Of a stretch of DNA of 64,000 nucleotides, positions 1-8,179 are shown piece by piece. Under the pieces are notes generated by a model that was given only the letters and a program-made list of their open reading frames with translations, was not told the DNA's origin and ran no database searches. The DNA is from Nocardioidaceae bacterium (GTDB taxonomy: Bacteria; Actinomycetota; Actinomycetes; Propionibacteriales; Nocardioidaceae). Made by a program: the position numbers and the translations under genes. The number at the start of each line of letters is the position of its first letter. Within the stretch, counting starts at the first letter, position 1. Where the stretch lies: contig JACJWW010000006.1 of the NCBI GenBank assembly GCA_020636935.1, positions 39,921 through 103,920 on the forward strand, read 5' to 3'.

Positions 1-108
1 CTACGGTTGCGGGTCAGCGCCGGACTTCGACCGGCTTTCCCCATTCACGGGCAATTCTTTGGTTGTTTCGCCCTCGGATGAGGACTTCGCCAACCTAACA
101 CCCACCAC
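1..108 (-). CDS. possible 35-codon ORF directly after gatB
   Basis: Reading the minus strand immediately after the gatB stop, a GTG codon (108-106) opens a frame that stays open for 35 codons and stops with TAG at 3-1. The predicted peptide is polar and rich in Ser, Glu, Lys and Gly, with no recognisable domain or membrane segment. No separate ribosome binding site is visible; translation could only be coupled to gatB. It may equally be untranslated 3' sequence, so this is a weak call. Confidence 0.2.
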   Translation of the reverse strand: MVGVRLAKSSSEGETTKELPVNGESRSKSGADPQP

Positions 109-1599
109 CTAAGCGAGTTTCTCCAGGATCATCTCTCGGACACGGCCTGCGTCGGCTTGGCCACGCATGTCCTTCATGACCGCCCCGATCAAGGCACCAG
201 CCGCTGACTGCTTGCCGTCTCGGATCTTCTGGGCCACCTCTGGATTCGCGGCAATCGCTCGATCGACGGCTTCACCCAGAGCACCTTCATCAGACACGAT
301 CGCGAGGCCGCGCTTGGCCACAACCTCTGCCGGCTCGCCTTCACCCGCCAAGACCCCATCGAAGACCTGGCGTGCCAACTTGTCGTTGAGGGTGCCGTCG
401 TCGACCAGCGACTGGATCGCAGCGACCTGGGCCGCGCTGATCGGCAGAGCCGAGATCTCGACATCTTGCTCGTTGGCTCGCCTGGCCAACTCCGAGAGCC
501 ACCACTTGCGGGCCGCTTGGGGGGCAGCACCTGCGGCAATGGTCTCTGCGACCAGGTCGAGAGCTCCGGCGCCCACGGTGTCACGCATCTCCAAGTCGGA
601 GAAGCCCCACTCCTCCTGCAGCCTTGACCTGCGTACAGCGGGTGGCTCGGGGAGGTTTGCCTTGAGCTCGGCCACCCACTCCCGGCTCGGTGCCACGGGC
701 ACCAGATCGGGCTCGGGGAAATAGCGATAGTCCTCAGCATCGGACTTCTCCCGCCCACTGGTGGTGATGCCGGTGTCTTCATGCCAGTGCCGAGTCTCCT
801 GGGTGACCTTGCCACCATCACTCAGGATCGCAGCTTGGCGCCCCACCTCATATCGGGCTGCTCGCTCAACCGACCTCAAGGAGTTGACATTCTTGGTCTC
901 CGTGCGGGTGCCCAAGACGTCGGCGCCCTTGGGGCTCAAAGACAGATTCACATCACAGCGAAGCGATCCCTGCTCCATGCGGACATCGCTCACCCCGAGA
1001 CCAAGGAGGAGTTCGCGAAGGTGCGCGACATATGCGCGGGCCACCTCTGGCGCCTTTGCTCCCGCGCCCACGATCGGTCGAGTCACGATCTCGATCAAGG
1101 GAATACCGGCCCGGTTGTAGTCGACCAACGAATAGTCAGCTCCATGGATCCGACCCGTCGTGCCGACGTGCGTGGACTTGCCGGTGTCTTCTTCCATGTG
1201 GGCGCGCTCGATGTCGATGCGATAGATCTGCCCATCCACCTCGACCTCGGTCCAGCCGTCATAGGCGATTGGCTCGTCGTACTGCGACGTCTGGAAGTTC
1301 TTCGGCATGTCGGGATAGAAGTAGTTCTTGCGGGCAAATCTGCACCACTCGGCGATCTCACAGTTGAGTGCCAGACCAATCCGGATCGCCGACTCAACAG
1401 CCTTGCCATTCACCACTGGCATCGAGCCCGGAAGACCCAAGCAGGTTGGGCAGACGTGAGTGTTGGGATCGCCACCGAAATGCGCTGGGCACGAGCAGAA
1501 CATCTTGGTATTGGTGTTGAGTTCGACGTGCACTTCAAGACCCATGGCAGGGTCAAAGGTGTCGATTGCTTCGTCGAAAGACATCAGCGGCTCACTCAT
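109..1599 (-). CDS. gatB: aspartyl/glutamyl-tRNA amidotransferase subunit B
   Basis: GatB (496 aa) is the tRNA-binding kinase subunit of GatCAB, which converts Glu-tRNA(Gln) and Asp-tRNA(Asn) to the amidated forms in the cytoplasm. The N-terminal AMGLEVHVELNT stretch, the HVCPTCLGLPGSMP cysteine region and DYNRAGIPLIEIVT are family hallmarks. The tail from about residue 350 is the helical YqeY-like tRNA-binding domain. The ATG at 1599 is preferred over an upstream in-frame codon at 1659 because it overlaps the gatA stop by 4 bp (ATGA), implying translational coupling in a gatC-gatA-gatB operon. Length is normal for the family. Confidence 0.97.
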   Translation of the reverse strand: MSEPLMSFDEAIDTFDPAMGLEVHVELNTNTKMFCSCPAHFGGDPNTHVCPTCLGLPGSMPVVNGKAVESAIRIGLALNCEIAEWCRFARKNYFYPDMPKNFQTSQYDEPIAYDGWTEVEVDGQIYRIDIERAHMEEDTGKSTHVGTTGRIHGADYSLVDYNRAGIPLIEIVTRPIVGAGAKAPEVARAYVAHLRELLLGLGVSDVRMEQGSLRCDVNLSLSPKGADVLGTRTETKNVNSLRSVERAARYEVGRQAAILSDGGKVTQETRHWHEDTGITTSGREKSDAEDYRYFPEPDLVPVAPSREWVAELKANLPEPPAVRRSRLQEEWGFSDLEMRDTVGAGALDLVAETIAAGAAPQAARKWWLSELARRANEQDVEISALPISAAQVAAIQSLVDDGTLNDKLARQVFDGVLAGEGEPAEVVAKRGLAIVSDEGALGEAVDRAIAANPEVAQKIRDGKQSAAGALIGAVMKDMRGQADAGRVREMILEKLA

Positions 1600-3128
1600 G
1601 ACTGACCTCCCATCCCAGTAGGCGCACTTGGAGCATTGGCCAACAAAGATCCGCCCCACTGCGCTTCGAGCATGGCCTCCAAGGCCGCCCCAACGAGATA
1701 GAGGCGGTCATCAGCCATCGCTGGAGCCAAGATCTGCAGCCCTGTGGGCAGGCCATCTTCGTCGGCAACCCCGGACGGCAGACTCATCCCCGGCACTCCC
1801 GCCAGATTGGCTGGGATCGTGGCGACGTCTTGGAGATACATCGACAGTGGATCGTCCAACTTCTCTCCGATCTTGAAGGCCGTGGTCGGCGAAGTGGGGC
1901 TAACCAAGACGTCTGCCTTGTCGAAGGCAGCATTGAAATCACGGGTGATCAGGGTGCGGATCCGCTGGGCCTGACCGTAGTAGGCGTCGTAGTAGCCGGT
2001 CGACAAGGCATAGGTGCCCAGGATGATGCGTCTCTTGACCTCATCACCGAATCCGGCATCCCGGGTCGCGCGCATGACCTGTTCGGCGCTTGGGTCAGCG
2101 ATCCCCTCTGGCGAGATGCGCATTCCGTAGCGCATGGCATCGAATCGCGCCAGATTGGAAGAAGCTTCACTGGGCATGATCAGGTAATAGGCAGCCAAGG
2201 CATGCGTGAAGCTTGGGCAGGACACCTCTACTCGCTGGGCCCCAGCGTCTACGAGCAGGTCGACGGCTTCGTTGAAGCGCGCCAGCACACCGTGCTGGTA
2301 GCCCTCTCCCTGGAGTTCCTTGATCACGCCAATCCTCAAGCCACTGAGATCACCCAGAGCACCCTGCTGAGCAGCGGTCACCAGGCCGGGCAAGGGCTTG
2401 TCGATGCTGGTCGAATCCAGTTGATCGTGCCCGCCGATGAGCTCGTGGAGAAGCGCCGAGTCAAGCACGGTGCGCGTGACGGGGCCGACCTGGTCGAGGC
2501 TGTTGGCCATGGCCACCAGCCCGTAACGCGAGATCCCGCCGTAGGTCGGCTTGACCCCAACCGTGCCGGTGACCGCACCGGGCTGACGGATTGAGCCACC
2601 AGTGTCAGTGCCCAATGCAAGTGGAGCCTCGAAGGCAGCCACTGCAGCCGCAGAGCCACCGCCAGACCCGCCAGGGATACGGTCAAGATCCCAAGGATTG
2701 CGAGTGGGCCCGTAGGCGGAGTGCTCGGTCGATGAACCCATCGCGAACTCATCCATATTGGTCTTGCCCAAGATGGGCAGCCCGCCAGCCTTGAGTCGCG
2801 CGACCACGGTCGCGTCGTACGGCGGAATCCAGCCTTGGAGGATCTTCGACCCGCAGGTGGTGGGCATTCCAGTCGTGGTCAGCACATCCTTGACTGCGAC
2901 CGGCACCCCATCCAGGTTCGAGCTCAATTGACCTGCACGACGACGCTCGTCACTGGCCGCGGCGTCAGCCAGGGCAGACTCAGAGGCCACGTGCAAGAAG
3001 GCATTGAGCCCGCCATCAACTGCCTCGATGCGCTCCAGATGGGCCTGGGTCAGCTCGACGCTAGTGGTCTCGCCAGCTGCCAGCGCCTGGGCCATCTCGG
3101 CCGCACTGGCGCCGATCTTCGCGCTCAC
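1596..3128 (-). CDS. gatA: glutamyl-tRNA(Gln) amidotransferase subunit A
   Basis: GatA (510 aa) is the glutaminase subunit of GatCAB and supplies ammonia from glutamine to the GatB active site. It is an amidase-signature enzyme. The Ser-cisSer-Lys triad can be read as Lys80 (GVPVAVKD), Ser155 in the glycine-rich GGSGGGSAA signature and nucleophile Ser179 in DTGGSIRQPG. The spacing of 24 residues between the two serines fits the family. The gene overlaps gatC upstream and gatB downstream by 4 bp each, so all three subunits should be made in a fixed ratio from one mRNA. Confidence 0.97.
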   Translation of the reverse strand: MSAKIGASAAEMAQALAAGETTSVELTQAHLERIEAVDGGLNAFLHVASESALADAAASDERRRAGQLSSNLDGVPVAVKDVLTTTGMPTTCGSKILQGWIPPYDATVVARLKAGGLPILGKTNMDEFAMGSSTEHSAYGPTRNPWDLDRIPGGSGGGSAAAVAAFEAPLALGTDTGGSIRQPGAVTGTVGVKPTYGGISRYGLVAMANSLDQVGPVTRTVLDSALLHELIGGHDQLDSTSIDKPLPGLVTAAQQGALGDLSGLRIGVIKELQGEGYQHGVLARFNEAVDLLVDAGAQRVEVSCPSFTHALAAYYLIMPSEASSNLARFDAMRYGMRISPEGIADPSAEQVMRATRDAGFGDEVKRRIILGTYALSTGYYDAYYGQAQRIRTLITRDFNAAFDKADVLVSPTSPTTAFKIGEKLDDPLSMYLQDVATIPANLAGVPGMSLPSGVADEDGLPTGLQILAPAMADDRLYLVGAALEAMLEAQWGGSLLANAPSAPTGMGGQS

Positions 3129-3424
3129 TGCTCATCCCCCAGGATCCGAGGTACGACGAACCGCTGCTGCTCGGCTTCGGGCGCCCCCGACAACGCCTGC
3201 TCGGCGCTCAGGCCGGGCCGCACCACGTCATCACGGAAGACATTGGTCATCTCGATCGGATGAGAGGTCGGCGGGATGTCGTCAGTGGCGATTTCGCTGA
3301 TTGACGCCACTGACTCCAGGATCACGCTCAGCTGTGGAGCCAAGTGATCGAGTTCGGCGTCGCTCAGGTCGATCCGGGCGAGGTCGGCCATGTGCGCGAC
3401 CTCTTCACGGGTGATCTCTGGCAT
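3125..3424 (-). CDS. gatC: aspartyl/glutamyl-tRNA amidotransferase subunit C
   Basis: GatC (99 aa) is the small belt-like subunit that stabilises the GatA-GatB interface. The N-terminal ITREEVAHMADLARIDLS motif and the C-terminal region with L-x-x-D-xx-PTSHP are typical. The ATG at 3424 starts exactly at the conserved MPEITREEV; an upstream in-frame codon would add 25 unrelated residues. It is the first gene of the gatCAB operon. Its start lies 59 bp from the start of the divergent SGNH lipoprotein gene, so both promoters must lie in this short spacer. Confidence 0.94.
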   Translation of the reverse strand: MPEITREEVAHMADLARIDLSDAELDHLAPQLSVILESVASISEIATDDIPPTSHPIEMTNVFRDDVVRPGLSAEQALSGAPEAEQQRFVVPRILGDEQ

Positions 3425-3483
3425 GCGGGCAATCCTAGGACCTCGCCCCAGGGAGTTGTGGGGCTGTCTTAACCTTGCTGGTG

Positions 3484-4398
3484 ATGAGCACGATCTCAAG
3501 ACGGATTCTCGCCTCTGTCACCATGGTCGCCTTTGGCGTTGGGCTCGTGGCCTGCGGGCCACCTGCAAAGAAGAAGGCCGATCCGCCGCGGCCCGCACAA
3601 AATGGTGCGCAGCTCAAGATCAAGAACATCCGCTATGTCGCACTCGGCGACTCATTCACCGCCGCACCACTGGTCTCAGCTGCTCAGCAATATGACCAGT
3701 GCATGCGCTCTCAGGAGAACTACCCGAGCCAGGTCGCCGCGGCCCTTCAGGTGAAGTCCTTCACCGACATGAGTTGTGCTGGAGCCCAGACCAAGCACTT
3801 CTTGGAGAATCAATATCCCGAGGTCCCTGCGCAATTCAGCGGGCTCACTCCCAGGACCAATCTGGTCACGGTGAGCATGGGTGGCAATGACTTCGGCATG
3901 TACGGCACCTTGGTCGGACAATGCGCCTTCATGAAGGGGCTCGACCCCAGCGGAGCCCCATGCCGCACCGCACTCGAGATGGGGGCCTCTGAAACCAAGG
4001 GTTTTCGGGGACACATCCGCACCATCGAGGACCGGCTCGTGCAGGCGATTGCCCAGATCCGGAAGCGTTCACCACGAGCAAAGGTGATCGTGGTGGGTTA
4101 TCCACAGATGGTGCCCAAGGCAGGCACCTGCCCCACCCTGCCGCTGGCTACCGGTGACTACGCCTATGTGCACTGGATGAACCAACTCCTCGATGGGGCC
4201 TTGCGCAAAGCCGCAACCCGGGCAAACGCCACGTTCGTTGACATCTACACCCCGAGTCTGCGGCACACCATCTGCAGCAAGGTCCCGTGGATCAATGGCA
4301 ATCAAGGCAAACCCAATGCCCTGGTCTTCCACCCATTCCTCAATGAGCAGACCGCAATCGCCAAACTCGTTGAGAGCAAGGTGCGCCAGGCTCATTGA
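3484..4398 (+). CDS. secreted SGNH/GDSL-hydrolase lipoprotein
   Basis: This 304-aa protein has a lipoprotein signal peptide ending in a lipobox (VGLVAC, Cys about residue 22) and then a Lys/Pro-rich tether, so it should be anchored on the outer face of the membrane. The SGNH blocks are clear: VALGDSFTA (nucleophile Ser), SCAGAQT, GGNDFG, and a final FHPFLNEQ with the catalytic His. Several cysteines suggest disulfides, as in actinobacterial secreted esterases. A carboxylesterase or lipase role is likely; the substrate is unknown. The ATG at 3484 is preferred over a TTG three codons earlier. The stop codon lies in the first unit of a tandem repeat. Confidence 0.88.
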   Translation: MSTISRRILASVTMVAFGVGLVACGPPAKKKADPPRPAQNGAQLKIKNIRYVALGDSFTAAPLVSAAQQYDQCMRSQENYPSQVAAALQVKSFTDMSCAGAQTKHFLENQYPEVPAQFSGLTPRTNLVTVSMGGNDFGMYGTLVGQCAFMKGLDPSGAPCRTALEMGASETKGFRGHIRTIEDRLVQAIAQIRKRSPRAKVIVVGYPQMVPKAGTCPTLPLATGDYAYVHWMNQLLDGALRKAATRANATFVDIYTPSLRHTICSKVPWINGNQGKPNALVFHPFLNEQTAIAKLVESKVRQAH

Positions 4399-4460
4399 GC
4401 GCAACGCACCAGGCTCATTGAGCGCAACGCACCAGGCTCATTGAGCTCAACGCGCCAGGG
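4388..4460 (+). repeat. 23-bp tandem repeat spanning a stop codon
   Basis: About 3.2 copies of a 23-bp unit begin at 4388, 4411, 4434 and 4457. Each contains GCTCATTGAGC, a palindrome with 5-bp arms and one central base. The first copy contains the last codons and TGA of the SGNH gene, so later copies form its 3' UTR between it and the convergent ligA. Units are nearly identical, with GAGCGC changing to GAGCTC in the third. The palindromes may act as weak terminators or mRNA-end protectors. Confidence 0.85.
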
Positions 4461-4477
4461 CGGCTAGCTGGTCGAGG

Positions 4478-6559
4478 CTATTGGGGCCCTGACTCCAGCA
4501 ATTCTTTGAAGGCATCCTCATCGAGGATGGGGAGCCCGAGTTGCTCAGCCTTGTCGGCCTTGGAGCCTGGACTGGCACCGACCACGACATAGTCGGTCTT
4601 CTTCGAAACCGACGAAGACACCTTGCCGCCTCTGGAGATGATGGCCTCCTTCACCGAGTCTCGGGTGAAGGAGTTGAGCGAGCCGGTCACCACCAAGGTG
4701 AGTCCGGCCAGGGTCTGCTCGCCGAGATCAAGCTGATCATCGGCCATCCGGACTCCAGCGGCAGCCCACTTGTCGACGATCTCGTTGTGCCACTCCCCCT
4801 CGGCTCCGGTGAACCACTCGATCACCGAGTCAGCGATCGTTTGGCCAACGCCCTCGACTTCGGCCAACTGCGCCGCTGTGGCCGTGCGGATCTTGTCCAT
4901 GGCCCCAAACTCGCCTGCCAAGGCGCGAGCAGCAGTGGGGCCGACATGCCTGATCGAGAGTGCGACGAGCACCCGCCAAAGTGGCTGTTGCTTAGCGGCC
5001 TGCAGATTGACCAAGAGCTTGGCACCATTCTCCGACAACTGCGGCCCATCTTCACCCGCCTTGGGCAGCCTGGTGAACAAGCTCGTGAGCAGCAACTGCT
5101 CCTGGGTCAGCGCGAAGATGTCTGCCTCATTGTTGATCACACCTGCTCCCAAGAGCGCAACGGCCGCTTCGAACCCGAGGCCTTCGATGTCGAAGGCGCC
5201 TCTACTGCACACATGGAAGACCCGCTCGCGCACCTGGGCCGGGCAGGCCCGATGGTTTGGGCAACGCAGGTCCTTGTCACCTTCCTTCTGCTCGACCAAC
5301 TCCGTGCCGCACTCAGGGCAGTGTGTGGGCATCTCCCACTCGGGCAGTCCATCTGGTCGCAGGGCCAGCACCGGCCCGAGGACCTCCGGGATGACATCGC
5401 CGGCCTTGCGCAAGATCACTGTGTCACCTGGCCGCACGTCTTTGCGGCGTACTTCATGAGCGTTGTGCAGGGTCGCCTGCTCCACAGTGGAGCCAGCAAC
5501 CCTCGTGGGCTCCATCACGGCGTACGGCGTCACGCGGCCGGTGCGCCCGGTGTTGACCCGAATGTCGATGAGTTTGGCATTGACCTGCTGCGGAGGATAT
5601 TTGTAGGCAATCGCCCAGCGTGGAGCCCTTGATGTGGAGCCGAGGCGGCGCTGCAAGTCAATCTCATCAACCTTCACCACCACACCGTCGATCTCGTGGC
5701 GTACGTCGTAGCGATGCTCGCCGTAATAGGCGATATATGCATCGACCTCGGAGATCGAGGAGACCACCCGGACCAGATCACTCGTTGGCAAACCCCACTC
5801 ACGCAAGGCTGCATAGGCCTGTGACTGGGTCTTGGGTTCGAAACCCTCGCGGGCGCCAACACCATGACAAACCATGTCCAAGGGGCGGCTGGCAGTCACG
5901 GAGGGATCCTTCTGCCGGAGCGATCCGGCAGCAGAATTGCGTGGATTGGCGAAAATGGGCAAACCGGCATCGGCGCGGGATTGGTTCAGCAACTCAAAAT
6001 CGGCCACTGGCAAAAAGACCTCACCGCGCACCTCCACCAGCTTCGGCACCGGATGCTGGTCATTGGGTCGAAGTTTATGTGGGATCGACTTGATCGTCTT
6101 GACATTGGCTGTGACATCTTCTCCCGTGCGGCCATCACCGCGGGTCAGTGCTCGGACCAGTCGACCTTCCTCATAGAGGATGTTGATCGCCAGACCGTCC
6201 ACCTTCACCTCGCAGAGAAACTCATTGCGCTCCACACCTTCGCGGCGAATGCGTTGCTCCCAGGCCGCCAACTCCTGTTGGGAAAAGGCATTGTCCAGGC
6301 TCTCCATGCGCTGCAGATGGTCGATCGAGACAAACCCCTTGGTGACCACTCCCCCGACCCGTTGAGTCGGGGATTCGGGGCTGACCAACTCCGGAAATGC
6401 CTCCTCCAGCGCTTTGAGCTGACCGATCAAATCGTCGTACTCCGCATCTGAGATCGAGGGATCGTCAGCACCGTAGTAGAGACGATTGGCTTCTTCGACC
6501 TGCTCGCTCAACTCACGATGCCGGGCAAGGGCTTGGGAAATCTCGGTCACGGACACCAT
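4478..6559 (-). CDS. ligA: NAD-dependent DNA ligase
   Basis: LigA (693 aa) seals nicks in DNA, using NAD+ to adenylate itself. In order it shows the Ia domain (YYGADDPSISDAEYD), the nucleotidyltransferase domain with adenylated Lys119 in CEVKVDG, motif HEIDGVVVKVD, an OB fold, a four-cysteine zinc finger (CPECG...CPNHRACPAQ), helix-hairpin-helix repeats (IRHVGPTAARAL, VEGVGQTIADSV) and a C-terminal BRCT domain (TLVVTGSL). The ATG at 6559 follows GAGAGGGCAAG, a good ribosome binding site; an upstream in-frame extension is rejected. Only 37 bp separate its start from the divergent hydrolase gene. Confidence 0.97.
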   Translation of the reverse strand: MVSVTEISQALARHRELSEQVEEANRLYYGADDPSISDAEYDDLIGQLKALEEAFPELVSPESPTQRVGGVVTKGFVSIDHLQRMESLDNAFSQQELAAWEQRIRREGVERNEFLCEVKVDGLAINILYEEGRLVRALTRGDGRTGEDVTANVKTIKSIPHKLRPNDQHPVPKLVEVRGEVFLPVADFELLNQSRADAGLPIFANPRNSAAGSLRQKDPSVTASRPLDMVCHGVGAREGFEPKTQSQAYAALREWGLPTSDLVRVVSSISEVDAYIAYYGEHRYDVRHEIDGVVVKVDEIDLQRRLGSTSRAPRWAIAYKYPPQQVNAKLIDIRVNTGRTGRVTPYAVMEPTRVAGSTVEQATLHNAHEVRRKDVRPGDTVILRKAGDVIPEVLGPVLALRPDGLPEWEMPTHCPECGTELVEQKEGDKDLRCPNHRACPAQVRERVFHVCSRGAFDIEGLGFEAAVALLGAGVINNEADIFALTQEQLLLTSLFTRLPKAGEDGPQLSENGAKLLVNLQAAKQQPLWRVLVALSIRHVGPTAARALAGEFGAMDKIRTATAAQLAEVEGVGQTIADSVIEWFTGAEGEWHNEIVDKWAAAGVRMADDQLDLGEQTLAGLTLVVTGSLNSFTRDSVKEAIISRGGKVSSSVSKKTDYVVVGASPGSKADKAEQLGLPILDEDAFKELLESGPQ

Positions 6560-6596
6560 CTTGCCCTCTCTGGGGAGCCCGAGGTTGGATGCACCC

Positions 6597-7238
6597 ATGG
6601 CAGCACCAGGAGCTCCGTCTCTGCGACGTCGTGACCCCGCTGGTACGACGCGTGGCGTCGTACTCATGCTGCACGGAGGGGCGGTCACCGGGATGCGCCC
6701 GGTTGATCGTAGATCTGGGGCCTATCAGCGCAGTGGCGTGATGCGAAACTCAATCACCCAGGCCCTGGTGAGCCAAGGTTGGGCCGTTGATCTATTGCGG
6801 TTCTCAGTCAAGGGCTGGAATGAAGCCCCCGACGCGCTGCCGGCTCCTGTGCAGGACGCCAGGTGGGCGCTCGCCCAGATCCGGTCTTTGTACGGGGCGC
6901 TCCCAATAGTGCTGATCGGGCACTCAATGGGTGGTCGCACTGCCCTCCACGTAGGCGATGATCCGAGTGTCGCCGGGGTCGTCGCGTTGGCTCCATGGTG
7001 TGAGCGCACGGACCCGGTGGAAGCACTCCAAGGCAAGCCCTTGATCGCGCTACACGGACAACTCGACAAGGTGACCAATCCGAAGTACACCAAGAAGATG
7101 GTCGAGCGGGCACAGGCTGCTGGGGTCGACGCACGCTTCGTCGACATGGGGCCGGTCGGGCACTACATGATCCGACAAGCTGGCCACTGGAATCAACAGA
7201 CCATCAGAGCCGTCCAGGACGTGATCGCCGCGCTCTGA
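6597..7238 (+). CDS. small alpha/beta-hydrolase
   Basis: This 213-aa cytoplasmic protein has the compact alpha/beta-hydrolase layout of dienelactone-hydrolase-like enzymes. The strand VVLMLHGGAV supplies the oxyanion region, GHSMGG the nucleophile Ser, LHGQLDKVT the acidic residue and GPVGHYM the His. There is no signal peptide or membrane anchor. The start at ATG 6597 is chosen because the preceding in-frame residues do not look like protein; the ribosome binding site is weak. It is transcribed divergently from ligA and converges on the rhomboid-like gene. The substrate cannot be inferred. Confidence 0.75.
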   Translation: MAAPGAPSLRRRDPAGTTRGVVLMLHGGAVTGMRPVDRRSGAYQRSGVMRNSITQALVSQGWAVDLLRFSVKGWNEAPDALPAPVQDARWALAQIRSLYGALPIVLIGHSMGGRTALHVGDDPSVAGVVALAPWCERTDPVEALQGKPLIALHGQLDKVTNPKYTKKMVERAQAAGVDARFVDMGPVGHYMIRQAGHWNQQTIRAVQDVIAAL

Positions 7239-7251
7239 TCGGCTGGCTCGC

Positions 7252-8130
7252 TCACTCGCGACGGAGTCGCTGACTCAGGTCTTTGAGCTCGTTGTGCTCC
7301 TTGGGGCTGAGAGATTCCAAACCACCGCTGGAGATCTTGTCGAGGAGTTCGTCAAGGCGGGCCACATCGGCTTGGTGTTGTTTCATCTCTTCCTGCCAGG
7401 GCCCTGTCAACACTTGGGAGGCCTGCTTGCGAGCCTTGCGGCTCTGCTTCTTCGGCCGCGGGGCAGGTCGCTGCCTTGACTTGCGTCGTACTGCCAGATT
7501 TGGCAACCACTGCAGGTGAGTCAACAAACCCATGGATCGGGCAACGATGGCCAGCACGGCCCAGCACGCCGCCATGAAGACAATCGTCAGCAGAGCTCTG
7601 GCCGCGATCAGTTGCAGGGTGCTGATCGCGACCACGACCAAGACACCCGCCCAAGCAGGGAAGGAAACCTCGGTAAACGGGATCCCGAAGCGTAGTTGTG
7701 GGTTGTCGGCGACATAGAGCAAGATGACCGCGTAGTACAAGACGCTGATGCCAGCCAAGACAGGCTCACCCGTGCCGACGAGTCCAAAGGCAAAGGCCAA
7801 GACTGTGTGCACGAGCCAAGCCCAACCCAAGTACCGAAGCATTCCGGCCCGGCCGAGGGTCTCCTCCAGGCGGCTGCCGAAGTACCAGAAGAAGAACAAC
7901 CCGAGCACGGGCCAAAATCCGATCGGATTGGCCAAGGGCCAAGTGAGGGCTCGGACAGGCAGAAGGGTGGCATCGCCGGCAAACAGGAGCCGGAGCACCA
8001 ACATCGGCACAATGGCATTGACCACCATCGAGATGACCGCAATGGCGGTCACCAGGACCGTCGTGGTTACATCAATCTGCCCGACACGAAACCATGCCGA
8101 TGAGTGGGGAATATTCTTTGGCCATGGCAC
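7252..8130 (-). CDS. rhomboid-like membrane protein without a recognisable catalytic dyad
   Basis: This 292-aa integral membrane protein has about six hydrophobic segments in residues 20-205, followed by a basic stretch (KSRQRPAPRPKKQSRKARK) and a C-terminal acidic helix, LDELLDKISSGGLESLSPKEH. That last motif resembles the short cytosolic tail of actinobacterial rhomboid-family proteins. The helix expected to hold the GxSG serine reads LAGISVLYYAV, and I find no paired membrane His, so it is probably a non-proteolytic relative. The start is a GTG at 8130 with a poor ribosome binding site and could be a little further in. Function unknown. Confidence 0.6.
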   Translation of the reverse strand: MPWPKNIPHSSAWFRVGQIDVTTTVLVTAIAVISMVVNAIVPMLVLRLLFAGDATLLPVRALTWPLANPIGFWPVLGLFFFWYFGSRLEETLGRAGMLRYLGWAWLVHTVLAFAFGLVGTGEPVLAGISVLYYAVILLYVADNPQLRFGIPFTEVSFPAWAGVLVVVAISTLQLIAARALLTIVFMAACWAVLAIVARSMGLLTHLQWLPNLAVRRKSRQRPAPRPKKQSRKARKQASQVLTGPWQEEMKQHQADVARLDELLDKISSGGLESLSPKEHNELKDLSQRLRRE

Positions 8131-8179
8131 GGTTGCAGGTTAGCCAATCCGACCAATCCACTCCAGCACCAGGAGCCTC

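Noticed and set aside
4388..4460. CRISPR-like array
   Set aside because: The units are contiguous tandem repeats without spacers, and no cas gene is near.
4541..5632. 363-codon plus-strand ORF inside ligA
   Set aside because: Antisense shadow of ligA; residues are low-information and no motif or ribosome binding site supports it.
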